From an uncultured Alphaproteobacteria bacterium (GTDB lineage Bacteria; Pseudomonadota; Alphaproteobacteria; RF32; CAG-239), in assembly GCA_944393215.1 (NCBI GenBank), contig CALXZL010000004.1:105464-169463 (forward strand): a stretch of DNA of 64,000 nucleotides, read 5' to 3'. Positions 1 to 8,086 of this stretch are shown in pieces. The notes under the pieces are model-generated. The model did not search any database. It had not been told where the DNA came from and saw only the letters and a list, made by a program, of their open reading frames with translations. Positions within the stretch are counted from its first letter, which is position 1. The number at the start of each line of letters is the position of its first letter. The translations under genes were made by a program, and so were the position numbers.

Positions 1-20
1 TTTGATAAGAACTTCTTTTA

Positions 21-524
21 TCATTTGGTTTTCAAAAACTTTTCAATCTCGATCAAATCAGCTTTGGCTCTTTGACGGCTTTTTTCGGCATCTTCAACCT
101 TGCCCCATTTTTCCGCCTGCCAAATTTCTTCTAAATAAGCTGCCTGAAAAGCCTGCTCGGCATTAATTTTGCCTTTGACTAAAGCCGCAGCCAGCAAAAC
201 CGAACGCATATCCAAAGCAGCCTTATAAAAGGCAATCAGTTCTTTATCGGAGAACTTTTCCAAATAACGTTTGAACGCCACACCAAACTTTTCTTCCTGA
301 TCAGGCACATCAATGGAAGTAGATGTTTTGAGCTGAATATTAAGCTCTTGCCCGATCCAGCGCAAAACCGGAAACCAAAACTCATTTTGACGCGCCGTCA
401 ATTCGGGATTATCGTTCCAAAACAACAAAACATCCGTTTGTGCAAATTCGCACATTTTATCAATAATTTCCTGCTTATTAAGTGAGGCATCTTTCAAAGC
501 AGCTTTAAGCTCTTCCGAAATCAT
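21..524 (-). CDS. ATP12-type F1-ATPase assembly chaperone, short form
   Basis: ATP12 family proteins help assemble the F1 part of ATP synthase by protecting free alpha subunits; in bacteria they are essentially alphaproteobacterial. The 167-residue product keeps the family core: LLFWNDNPEL followed by ARQNEFWFPVL, then RSVLLAAALVKG, and the C-terminal EEIWQAEKWG motif. Family members are usually about 230-260 residues, so the N-terminal region appears reduced. The start is firm: ATG at 522-524 has AAAGGAGG just upstream. The gene begins two bases after the asmA stop and is last in the minus-strand run rarA-crcB-rluC-asmA-atp12. A gene order with rarA, crcB, rluC and ATP12 is common in alphaproteobacteria, which supports the call. 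Confidence 0.85.
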   Translation of the reverse strand: MISEELKAALKDASLNKQEIIDKMCEFAQTDVLLFWNDNPELTARQNEFWFPVLRWIGQELNIQLKTSTSIDVPDQEEKFGVAFKRYLEKFSDKELIAFYKAALDMRSVLLAAALVKGKINAEQAFQAAYLEEIWQAEKWGKVEDAEKSRQRAKADLIEIEKFLKTK

Positions 525-525
525 A

Positions 526-2667
526 TTAAAATCCTCCTTTAAACATATTCAAAATATCTTTAGCAGTATTTTTCAAATCCTTCACGCTTTGTTTTATCTC
601 TTTTTGTGTATCTTGATAAACCTCACGCGTCGTTGCTGCAACACCTGTCGGTTTGGGGAACATGGTCGCAAAAGGTGTTCCTTGCAAAGCCGTATAACAA
701 GGAGAAGCATCAGGATTAATAATCAGTTTTTCACCGAGATAAGCCGTTCCTCCGGTTGCAATCACACCAATCACGGCTTTGACTGTTTCCTTGTTATCCA
801 AACGGATGGTTGGATTTTCTACCGTTCCGCTGATTTTAAGGAAGGAAGATAAGGCTTGTGCCAAATTGGTATCAACAACTTTGCCGGAAAATGGCTGCAA
901 GGTAAAGCTGATTTTATCATTAACCAAATTCACATAACCGTCACTAACCAAGCTCATTTGTGTTGCATTCAGGGCAATTCCTTGCGGAAAAGTAGCACGA
1001 CCGTTAGCAAAATCGGCACGAACAACGGCGCAACGCACATCCATATCCATCGTTTTTCTTTTAATTTGCAGGGTATCCAAAATTTGGGTTAAGAAGTTTC
1101 CGGTAAAAAAGCTCAAATTACCGGTTTGGATAACCGATTGATTAAGCACAATAGCCGTTTGTCCTTTTAAGCCTTCAAACACCTGCCGATAAGTATTACC
1201 GGAACTTTGCAAATTGATATAGACGGTTGTATCGCCGCCGCTTTTAATACCGAAATCATTAGCACCGGTAATCTGAAATTCTTTATGCAGATTTTGCAAT
1301 TTCAAATTTTTACTGTTAGCTTTCAAGCTCAAACTTTTAGCATTGGCATTAACATTAAGCTCGGAAGAAATATCCCCCCCGCCAAAGGAAAGATTAAGTG
1401 GATTTATCGTCAATACACCGTTTTGAAGAGTTCCTTTTGCCACCACATTTTGTATTGAAAAGGCTTTATCAACAATCAAATTGCCGACTGATAAATCAAA
1501 CACGGCATTAAGCGTTTTCAAAACATCATAGGGAATAAGCTCAGCCGGAATATAATTTGCGGCTTGGGCAGAAGAAATCAGATTTAAATTCGGCAAAACA
1601 AAAGCTTGCTGTTGCGGCATAAACTTCTGCACATCAATTTGTGAGCTTTGCAAATTAGCTCTGACAAAGGGAACTTTTTGCGAAATATCGGCATCCAACT
1701 CACCGCTCATCACATTTCCTGCCACCGAAAGCTGGCTGATTTTGGTTTTAACATTATCTAAACCGCCGTTGACTAAACCGTCAAAAACAATTTCCGGTGC
1801 ATTGAAATTTCCTTGCGGATTAACCAGTTGCAAATTGAGGCTATAAGTCAAATTTGAAAACATATTGTTCAAATTACCATTGGCTTTTGCTGCCATACCA
1901 TAGGCTTTAACTTGCAAATTAATCGGATAAACCTTAGCGGCTAAAGCTTGCGTAATCGAGCCGACCGTACCGCTTGCTATAATTTGCTCACCGTTATAAA
2001 CCGCATCCACATCAAGCGAAATCAAATCATCGGGTGTCGGAATAGACAAATCAAGATGATTGATAACCACTTCTATTTTATCTCCGCTTTGTGCATCATC
2101 ATAAACAAGCGAACCGTTTTCAATTTGCACCATTTTAGCCACAATACTGGTCAACATGGCATCGGGAGAGGAAGTTTCAGCCGGAGCAACCGTTTCCGTT
2201 GCATTGGCAACCGAAATCAACCACCCGCTTTCGGCTTTTTTGGGTTGTTGTGCTTGAGGAGTGTCCAAAGCAGGAAAATCCCAGCTGGCATCACCGTTTT
2301 GCGCCACTTCCAAATTGATAAGCGGTTCTTCCAAAATCACCTTATCAATCACAATTTGCTGTTTCAGGAGAGGCAAAATGGCAAACTTAACATCCAGTTT
2401 TTTAACCTTAACCATCTGCGGATTTTTTGCCCAAGACGGATTTGCCAATTCCACATCTTCCAAAATAATCGTCGGAACAAGAGAAATTCCCAAATAAGCC
2501 TCTCCGTTAAGAGAAAGCTTGCGACCGAGTTGTTCTTGCACCATTTTTTCGGCATAAGCTTTATAGCTGTTCAAATCAAAAGTCTGAATAAACACCACCG
2601 CACTAACAATCAAAACGGCAAACAAAATAAAGATAGTGCTAAAGAGGATTTTAAAAAATTTCCGCAT
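526..2667 (-). CDS. AsmA family protein
   Basis: A 713-residue AsmA-like protein. AsmA proteins are large envelope proteins anchored in the inner membrane and linked to outer membrane assembly and phospholipid transfer. There is one N-terminal membrane segment (about residues 5-29), followed by the typical AsmA start: FDLNSYKAYAEKMVQEQLGR, then ILEDVELANPSWA and EEPLINLEV. The rest is predicted periplasmic and beta-rich. The C-terminal part has the conserved NATQMSLVSDGYVNL and ISGTVENPTIRL stretches, then a lysine-rich tail. The start has GGGAG placed inside the end of rluC, two bases away, so translation is probably coupled. The substrate cannot be told from the sequence. Confidence 0.88.
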   Translation of the reverse strand: MRKFFKILFSTIFILFAVLIVSAVVFIQTFDLNSYKAYAEKMVQEQLGRKLSLNGEAYLGISLVPTIILEDVELANPSWAKNPQMVKVKKLDVKFAILPLLKQQIVIDKVILEEPLINLEVAQNGDASWDFPALDTPQAQQPKKAESGWLISVANATETVAPAETSSPDAMLTSIVAKMVQIENGSLVYDDAQSGDKIEVVINHLDLSIPTPDDLISLDVDAVYNGEQIIASGTVGSITQALAAKVYPINLQVKAYGMAAKANGNLNNMFSNLTYSLNLQLVNPQGNFNAPEIVFDGLVNGGLDNVKTKISQLSVAGNVMSGELDADISQKVPFVRANLQSSQIDVQKFMPQQQAFVLPNLNLISSAQAANYIPAELIPYDVLKTLNAVFDLSVGNLIVDKAFSIQNVVAKGTLQNGVLTINPLNLSFGGGDISSELNVNANAKSLSLKANSKNLKLQNLHKEFQITGANDFGIKSGGDTTVYINLQSSGNTYRQVFEGLKGQTAIVLNQSVIQTGNLSFFTGNFLTQILDTLQIKRKTMDMDVRCAVVRADFANGRATFPQGIALNATQMSLVSDGYVNLVNDKISFTLQPFSGKVVDTNLAQALSSFLKISGTVENPTIRLDNKETVKAVIGVIATGGTAYLGEKLIINPDASPCYTALQGTPFATMFPKPTGVAATTREVYQDTQKEIKQSVKDLKNTAKDILNMFKGGF

Positions 2668-2668
2668 A

Positions 2669-3604
2669 TTAAAACTCCCTGAAACTTAAACCGAGTGCAT
2701 CCAAATCTGCCTTAAAATAATCGGGCAGCGGCGCTGTAATAATCATTTTCTTTTGATATAAATCGGATAAATCAATTTTGTAGGCATGAAGGTGTAATTT
2801 ATCACTAATATTGGCAAATTTCTGCCGAGCCGAGCCAAAATACTTATCATCCCCGACAATCGGACAACCGATATATTCCATATGGGCGCGAATTTGGTGT
2901 GTACGCCCCGTTAAAGGAGCGGCGGCGACAAGAGCAAACTTGGCACCGACATTATCCAAAACCTCAAACTCGGTTAAAGCCGATTTGCCTTCTTTGGAGA
3001 TGATTGACTTTTCTCCCACTTTTTCAAGAGCCGCTTTTATCTCGCCGTTTTGCTGTTTGGGACAACCCGAAACCAGGGCTAAATATGTTTTTTGTAAATT
3101 ATGCTCGCGAAAAGCTTTGGTAAGCATATCCGCGGTTTTGCGATTGCGCGCCAAAATCAAAACACCGCTGGTATCCTTATCAATCCGATGCACGAGCTTT
3201 GGCTTTTCTTGCCCATCAAAACACAAAGCCTCCAGCATACCGTCCACATGACGCGTGGTATTAGTTCCGCCCTGCACCGCCAAGCCGGAAGGTTTGTTCA
3301 AAGCAATGATGTTGTCATCTTTATAAATAACCATAGATTGAATATAAGCCGCATCTTTAGCGGATACGCCTTTGCGCTCCGGCGTTGCATTAGCTTCATT
3401 ATCCAAAGGCGGGACTCTGATTTCTTGTCCGGCAACAAGTTTATGTGAAGCCTCGGCTTTTTTGCCGTCGACTTTAATCTGCTTGGTACGAAGAAGCTTT
3501 TGAAACCGCCCGAATGAAAGCCCCGGATAATATTTTAAAAACCAGCGGTTCAAACGCATCCCGTCATCAACATCTTTAACTTTTTTAATCTCCACGCCGG
3601 ACAT
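2669..3604 (-). CDS. rluC: RluA/RluC-family 23S rRNA pseudouridine synthase
   Basis: Converts specific uridines in 23S rRNA to pseudouridine. The 311-residue protein has an N-terminal S4 RNA-binding domain (about residues 15-75, with RFQKLLRTKQIKVDGKKAE) and a catalytic domain carrying HRIDKDTSGVLILARN, which includes the catalytic Asp. GRTHQIRAHMEYIGCPIVGD is also present. Length and S4 domain fit RluC better than the shorter RluA. ATG at 3602-3604 is preceded by AAGGGG at good spacing. The gene lies upstream of asmA and atp12 and downstream of the small L7/L12-like gene, whose terminator separates the two. Family is certain; the exact uridine targets are inferred. Confidence 0.9.
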   Translation of the reverse strand: MSGVEIKKVKDVDDGMRLNRWFLKYYPGLSFGRFQKLLRTKQIKVDGKKAEASHKLVAGQEIRVPPLDNEANATPERKGVSAKDAAYIQSMVIYKDDNIIALNKPSGLAVQGGTNTTRHVDGMLEALCFDGQEKPKLVHRIDKDTSGVLILARNRKTADMLTKAFREHNLQKTYLALVSGCPKQQNGEIKAALEKVGEKSIISKEGKSALTEFEVLDNVGAKFALVAAAPLTGRTHQIRAHMEYIGCPIVGDDKYFGSARQKFANISDKLHLHAYKIDLSDLYQKKMIITAPLPDYFKADLDALGLSFREF

Positions 3605-3670
3605 CAGATTCCCCTTCTTAAAAACTTTTCAAAGTGTAACGGAAGGGAGATAAAAAAACAAGCGAATTTA

Positions 3671-3703
3671 AAACAAAAAAACGCGAACTTTCATCCGCGT
3701 TTT
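3671..3703 (-). terminator. Rho-independent terminator of the L7/L12-like gene
   Basis: On the minus strand AAAACGCG pairs with CGCGTTTT around an 11-nt loop and is followed by a T-rich tract (TTTTTTGTTT). The stem overlaps the stop codon and last codons of the small gene at 3691-3897. It isolates that gene from rluC downstream. Confidence 0.75.
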
Positions 3704-3897
3704 TGTCTTTTTTTAGTTTCTCGTTCACGCTTGCGACGTTCTTGCCGAGAAAGCGGAGTTTTATTGTTTTCCAAAATCACCACATCTCGCTCTGCTGCTT
3801 CAATACCATATTCTTCCTTCATAATATCTGTCAACTGTTGCACTTCCTTCGTTGACAAACTGACAAGCTTTTCGGCAAAACATTTCAAATCAAACAT
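3691..3897 (-). CDS. Small protein resembling the N-terminal dimerisation domain of ribosomal protein L7/L12
   Basis: A 68-residue protein. Residues 1-35 ([20 protein letters not shown] followed by [14 protein letters not shown]) look like the L7/L12 N-terminal dimerisation and L10-binding domain. From memory of the family, the closest match is the Bacteroidetes form, which begins [22 protein letters not shown]. The hinge and the C-terminal factor-binding domain are absent; a very basic tail ([19 protein letters not shown]) replaces them. The leader has no Shine-Dalgarno sequence and is AT-rich, unlike the neighbouring genes. The gene has its own terminator and sits between crcB and rluC in an otherwise typical alphaproteobacterial run. 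It might compete with L7/L12 on L10, bind RNA, or be a transferred remnant; function is unknown. Confidence 0.6.
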   Translation of the reverse strand: MFDLKCFAEKLVSLSTKEVQQLTDIMKEEYGIEAAERDVVILENNKTPLSRQERRKRERETKKRQKRG

Positions 3898-3967
3898 AGA
3901 TACAAATTTTTAAGATTAATAATTTTTTATTTAGAGACAAACTATCACAAATAAGAAAAAAATCAAT

Positions 3968-4326
3968 CTAAAAACAAAGCTTGCCGATTTTAATACCGAT
4001 AAACAAAAATCCGATTCCCAAGATAAGAGAACCTAAAAGATACAAAAGCCCTTCCGCCATTTTGGCATTGGTCAGCAAATTACCGAAATCGAGCATATAA
4101 GTAGAAAAAGTGGTAAAACCGCAAGCATTCCGGTAATGACAAAAGCACGCACTTCTGGACGCAAATCGGCTTTGTTGGCAAAATATTCAAAAGCAATACC
4201 AATCAACATCGCACCCATCAGATTCACACTCATCACCGCCCAATGATTACCGATTTTGGAACAAACCAAATGGCGAAGAATAGAACCCAATCCGCCTCCT
4301 AAAAACACACTCAAAAAAGTTGTCAT
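3968..4326 (-). pseudogene. crcB: crcB fluoride channel, disrupted by a one-base frameshift
   Basis: CrcB/Fluc is a small membrane fluoride exporter. The first frame reads MTTFLSVFLGGGLGSILRHL through AFVITGMLAV, then leaves the family. One frame over, the sequence continues with GFTTFSTYMLDFGNLLT and ends KIGKLCF with a TAG stop at 3968-3970. Inserting one base near 4121-4122 (ACCGCAAG instead of the expected ACCGCCAAG) restores a 119-residue protein with the diagnostic GGFTTFST motif. As written, translation stops at 4072. The change may be a real inactivating mutation or a base-calling error. The start overlaps the end of rarA by four bases (ATGA). About 70 bases separate it from the L7/L12-like gene. 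Confidence 0.85.
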
Positions 4327-5663
4327 TTTTCACTGTCCTTATTTTGCGTTTGTTGTTGTGCTTTGGCACGCTGTTTTTCGGCGCGCAAACGCTCAAAATA
4401 TTCCACTCTTTTCTTAATTTCTCTTTCAAAACCGCGGTCAACCGGAAAATAAAGCTTGGTACGACGCACGCCGTCGGGAAAATAGTTTGCCCCCGAAAAA
4501 CCGTCTTCGCAGTCGGGATCATATTCATAGCCTTCATTATAACCCAAATCACGCATCAGTTTTGTCGGTGCATTTAAAATGTTCTTCGGCGGCATCAGAG
4601 AGCCTGTTTTTCTTGCCAAATCGCGTGCGGCATAAGTTGATTTGTACAAAGAAGCCGACTTTGGTGCCGTTGCCAAATATGCCGTAAGTTGATAAAGTGC
4701 CAAATCTCCCTCCGGCGAACCCAACCGTTCATAAGTTTGCCAGCAGGAAATGGCTTGTGTCACCGCATTAGGATCCGCCAAAGAAACATCTTCCACCGCA
4801 AAGCGTGTTAAGCGGCGGAAAAGATATTTGGGATCTTCACCGGCTTCAAGCATACGAGCCACCCAGTATAAACCGGCGTCCACATCCGAGCCGCGCAAAG
4901 ATTTATGCACGGCGGAAATCAGATTATAGTGCCCGTCACGCCCTTTGTCATAAATCGGCGCGCGCGAACGGATAATTTTCACAATCGATTCTTTATCAAA
5001 AATCTCCTCCGGTTTGGCATAAGACCAGACCGATTCGGCTAAATTTAAAATATATCGACCGTCACCGTCAGCCGTATCCTTCATAAACTGGCGTGCTTCT
5101 TCATCAACAGGAAGCTTTTTGCCTGTTTCTTTTTCGGCACGGGTTAAAAGCACTTCAAAGTCATCTGAAGTTAAGCGGTTCAAAACAAAAACCTGACAAC
5201 GAGAAAGCAAAGCGGCATTAAGCTCAAAAGACGGATTTTCGGTTGTAGCTCCGACCAAAATCACCGTACCGTCTTCAACATAAGGCAAAAATCCGTCTTG
5301 CTGTGATTTATTAAAGCGATGGATTTCATCAACAAAAAGCAACGTCCCTTTGCCTTGATTGGCTCTTCTTTCCTGCGCATATTGAAACACGCGCTTCAAA
5401 TCGGCAACACCGGAAAACACGGCAGAAATCTGCTCAAAATAAAGATTGGTATGTTCGGCAATCAAGCGCGCGATAGTAGTTTTGCCGCAACCCGGAGGTC
5501 CCCACAAAATAAAAGAAGTAATTTTACCGGATTTTATCATTCGTCCCAAAGGAGCATTTTCACCGACCAAATGATCCTGCCCTACCACCTCTGCAAGTGT
5601 TTGAGGGCGCAATCTGTCCGCCAGCGGACGTTTAATCGTTGATGAAAATAAAGTTTCTTCCAT
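4323..5663 (-). CDS. rarA: Replication-associated recombination ATPase RarA (MgsA)
   Basis: RarA is an AAA+ ATPase related to clamp-loader subunits that acts at stalled replication forks. The 446-residue protein opens with RPLADRLRPQTLAEVVGQDH, then Walker A WGPPGCGKTT, Walker B LLFVDEIHRFNKSQQD and sensor motif GATTENPSFELN. The C-terminal tetramerisation region includes SLRGSDVDAGLYWVARMLEA. The length is normal for the family and nothing is missing. A short lysine- and glutamine-rich tail follows. The gene starts the minus-strand run rarA-crcB-rluC-asmA-atp12. The start ATG at 5661-5663 has only a weak ribosome binding site. The 100-base spacer upstream is AT-rich and contains no clear promoter. 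Confidence 0.95.
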   Translation of the reverse strand: MEETLFSSTIKRPLADRLRPQTLAEVVGQDHLVGENAPLGRMIKSGKITSFILWGPPGCGKTTIARLIAEHTNLYFEQISAVFSGVADLKRVFQYAQERRANQGKGTLLFVDEIHRFNKSQQDGFLPYVEDGTVILVGATTENPSFELNAALLSRCQVFVLNRLTSDDFEVLLTRAEKETGKKLPVDEEARQFMKDTADGDGRYILNLAESVWSYAKPEEIFDKESIVKIIRSRAPIYDKGRDGHYNLISAVHKSLRGSDVDAGLYWVARMLEAGEDPKYLFRRLTRFAVEDVSLADPNAVTQAISCWQTYERLGSPEGDLALYQLTAYLATAPKSASLYKSTYAARDLARKTGSLMPPKNILNAPTKLMRDLGYNEGYEYDPDCEDGFSGANYFPDGVRRTKLYFPVDRGFEREIKKRVEYFERLRAEKQRAKAQQQTQNKDSEK

Positions 5664-5763
5664 TTTTTTACCGATTCGTTAATACAATAAGAACACAATA
5701 TCAAACTTTACTTTAAAATGACAGCTTTTTTTCACAAAAAAAGAACGAAAATAGAACTTTCAA

Positions 5764-8073
5764 TTATTTTCGAAATGGATTAGCATTTTCTTTAACATCA
5801 GAAAAATCAAATGCATCTTCAGATAGCCACCAATCATTATCCTCATTTTCGGAGAGCATTTTTTGGTTTTGCCAGCGTGTTGAAATGTCATCTGCCAAAA
5901 CGCTTTCCTTATCGGCAACCTGTTCAATAGTTTCAACGGCAGCTTCATATCTATTTTCCAAATAAATATCAATATCTTCCAAATTTTCCAATTTGCAACC
6001 CGAAGAACGTAAAACCTCAAGCAAATCAGGCGTATCCATATCCTGTATATTACGCAAATGGAGCAAATCATTATCGGCAAAATAAGCGGCATCAAAAGTT
6101 GCTTTCCGTTTTAGACCGTCGAAAGCCAAAAAGAACGCCGAACGAATTTTAAAAGGCATTTTATAAACATTCGGCAAAAACAAAATTTCATCTCCATGAA
6201 CCCAAGACAAGTTTTTAGCCGCCAAAAGACGATTCGCAACCTTACGATAATAAGCAGAATCTTTAATCTGCGGAACAAGAGAACTATCCTTCTGCACAGA
6301 AGCCACAATTCCGCCCGTAGCCATTTTTTGCAACTCTGCGGCGGCATTGGAAATATTTTCTGATAATAAAATTTTATATTGAGTCTTATTAATGATGTTT
6401 TCTAAAGTAGTCTGAGAATATTTCAACTGTAAATTAGCCAAAGAATTAGCGGTCAACACCAGACCGATATTTCGAGCATCCGCCTCATGCATAGCTCGAG
6501 ACAAAGACTTATATTCGGGTTGCTGTTCTGCATTATCAAAAATAAACTGCAACGGACGTTCTCCTTTTTTTGAAGAAGAAGCCATATGATAATAAAGCAA
6601 CATGTCCACAAACAATTTATTGATAAAATTAATATTTTTATCCCCGGAAATACTATAAACCGTGGTAACCGGATCATCATAAGTTGAGCGCAAATCAGCA
6701 ATAGAAAAATCACTGGTAGAAGTACGTTCTCGCACGGAAGAATTGCGAAAAAGACTCAACGGATTAAACAGCATCGGAAAAATAACGCTTCTCTGTTTTT
6801 GCGAAAGATAAAACAGCTGTTGCAAAATCTCGGTAACCGTATTGTCATAACCAAAAAATTCAGCCTCTTGCGAACAATATTCCAGCACAATTTTCCAAAC
6901 ATCTACCACTTCTTTTTCTTGAGCTTTAACCAACAAAAAACATTGTAACAACCAATCTGCAAACATGGAAAGATTAAGCTCCTTACCTTGCCAAGCCTGA
7001 GGCACCCCTTCCCAACTTCCGATAGGCAAATAAGTATCCTTAGATAAAGTATTTTTTTCTAAAGCTTCAATAGCAGGAGCGGCATAATCTTTATTCATGA
7101 TAACATAATAGCTGAGCAACAATCGTTTATCTTCTTTGGACAAACGATCCTTATCCAACAAAACGCCCAAAAAATAATCATTAGCGGCAGCATGTTCAAT
7201 TTTGGCAACAAAAAAGCTCAATAAACCAAAAAGTGCACGTCCAGCCAACTGCGGCCAATAGTCATCACTCAAAGTTTCGGCTTTATCATTATAAAAAATA
7301 AAATATTTTGCCAATCCCTTCAAATAATCATCTCGCGCTTTTCCCTTTGGAGGCATTTCTTTATTTGATAACGGATTCCAGCGCGGATAATACTCATTTT
7401 TCAGCGGAGCATCACATAGGCTCCAATTAAAATAGAATACCGGTCCCAAAGAAGCCCGATACCCACTGGTATATTCAGCCAGCTCATTTTGCGAACTGAC
7501 AGCCACAATACAACTGTTATCCGCTTTTAAAATGGTCGGAATACAGACACAAGAAGTTTTACCCCCGCTGTCATTACCCAAAGCGAGCAAAGATTTATTA
7601 TCGGGCATTTGCAAAAGCATATCATCCGACACACCCAAAACACAATATTTTCCGTTAAGAAAATCTTTGTTAATCAGCTTTTGCGGATTGGAAAAATCTA
7701 TTGTTTCAATCTGACTTTTAAATTTTTTATAAACGGCTCTTCCCTTCCAAATTATCAAAGACAAAAGGAAAAGAGGAAGAATCATCGGAACAAAATGAGC
7801 CCCTGACAATTTATTTTGCAACCACAAAGTCTTTAAGCTTTTTGCCCAATCCCAATAAACCTCACCCAAATAGAAGGGATCAAAAAATATTTTTCCGGCA
7901 AAAGAAAATGCATCATGAAGAATTTTTAAGCTAAAACCTTTTTGAGACAAGCGGAGAAAAGCAATTAAAACAGCTGCCAACAGAAAGATTCCGATAACGC
8001 CTAAAAATATCACCAAAAATTTCTTTAACCAAATTTTTGGTGATATTTGTGCAATATAAGTTTTAATATCCAA
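5764..8073 (-). CDS. Degenerate VirD4/TraG-like coupling ATPase
   Basis: A 769-residue protein with two N-terminal membrane segments (about residues 18-40 and 95-110) and a cytoplasmic ATPase domain like type IV secretion coupling proteins. Walker A is intact (GNDSGGKTS, residues 166-174). The family NPL motif appears as YPRWNPLSNKEMPPKGKARD, followed by YWPQLAGRALFGLLSFF. Walker B is unusual: FIFDNAEQQ (Asp513-Asn514) where VirD4 proteins have Asp-Glu, and the usual QSxxQL motif reads NSLANLQ. The C-terminus is acidic. The start is TTG at 8071-8073, with GGGAG eight bases upstream. No other secretion components are in the window. It is the third gene of an operon with a pentapeptide-repeat protein and a SPOR lipoprotein. 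A role in protein or DNA transfer is only inferred. Confidence 0.7.
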   Translation of the reverse strand: MDIKTYIAQISPKIWLKKFLVIFLGVIGIFLLAAVLIAFLRLSQKGFSLKILHDAFSFAGKIFFDPFYLGEVYWDWAKSLKTLWLQNKLSGAHFVPMILPLFLLSLIIWKGRAVYKKFKSQIETIDFSNPQKLINKDFLNGKYCVLGVSDDMLLQMPDNKSLLALGNDSGGKTSCVCIPTILKADNSCIVAVSSQNELAEYTSGYRASLGPVFYFNWSLCDAPLKNEYYPRWNPLSNKEMPPKGKARDDYLKGLAKYFIFYNDKAETLSDDYWPQLAGRALFGLLSFFVAKIEHAAANDYFLGVLLDKDRLSKEDKRLLLSYYVIMNKDYAAPAIEALEKNTLSKDTYLPIGSWEGVPQAWQGKELNLSMFADWLLQCFLLVKAQEKEVVDVWKIVLEYCSQEAEFFGYDNTVTEILQQLFYLSQKQRSVIFPMLFNPLSLFRNSSVRERTSTSDFSIADLRSTYDDPVTTVYSISGDKNINFINKLFVDMLLYYHMASSSKKGERPLQFIFDNAEQQPEYKSLSRAMHEADARNIGLVLTANSLANLQLKYSQTTLENIINKTQYKILLSENISNAAAELQKMATGGIVASVQKDSSLVPQIKDSAYYRKVANRLLAAKNLSWVHGDEILFLPNVYKMPFKIRSAFFLAFDGLKRKATFDAAYFADNDLLHLRNIQDMDTPDLLEVLRSSGCKLENLEDIDIYLENRYEAAVETIEQVADKESVLADDISTRWQNQKMLSENEDNDWWLSEDAFDFSDVKENANPFRK

Positions 8074-8086
8074 GCGTCAAACTCCC

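Noticed and set aside
1948-2682. Plus-strand 244-codon frame opposite asmA
   Set aside because: Antisense shadow of AsmA with no family motif and no ribosome binding site.
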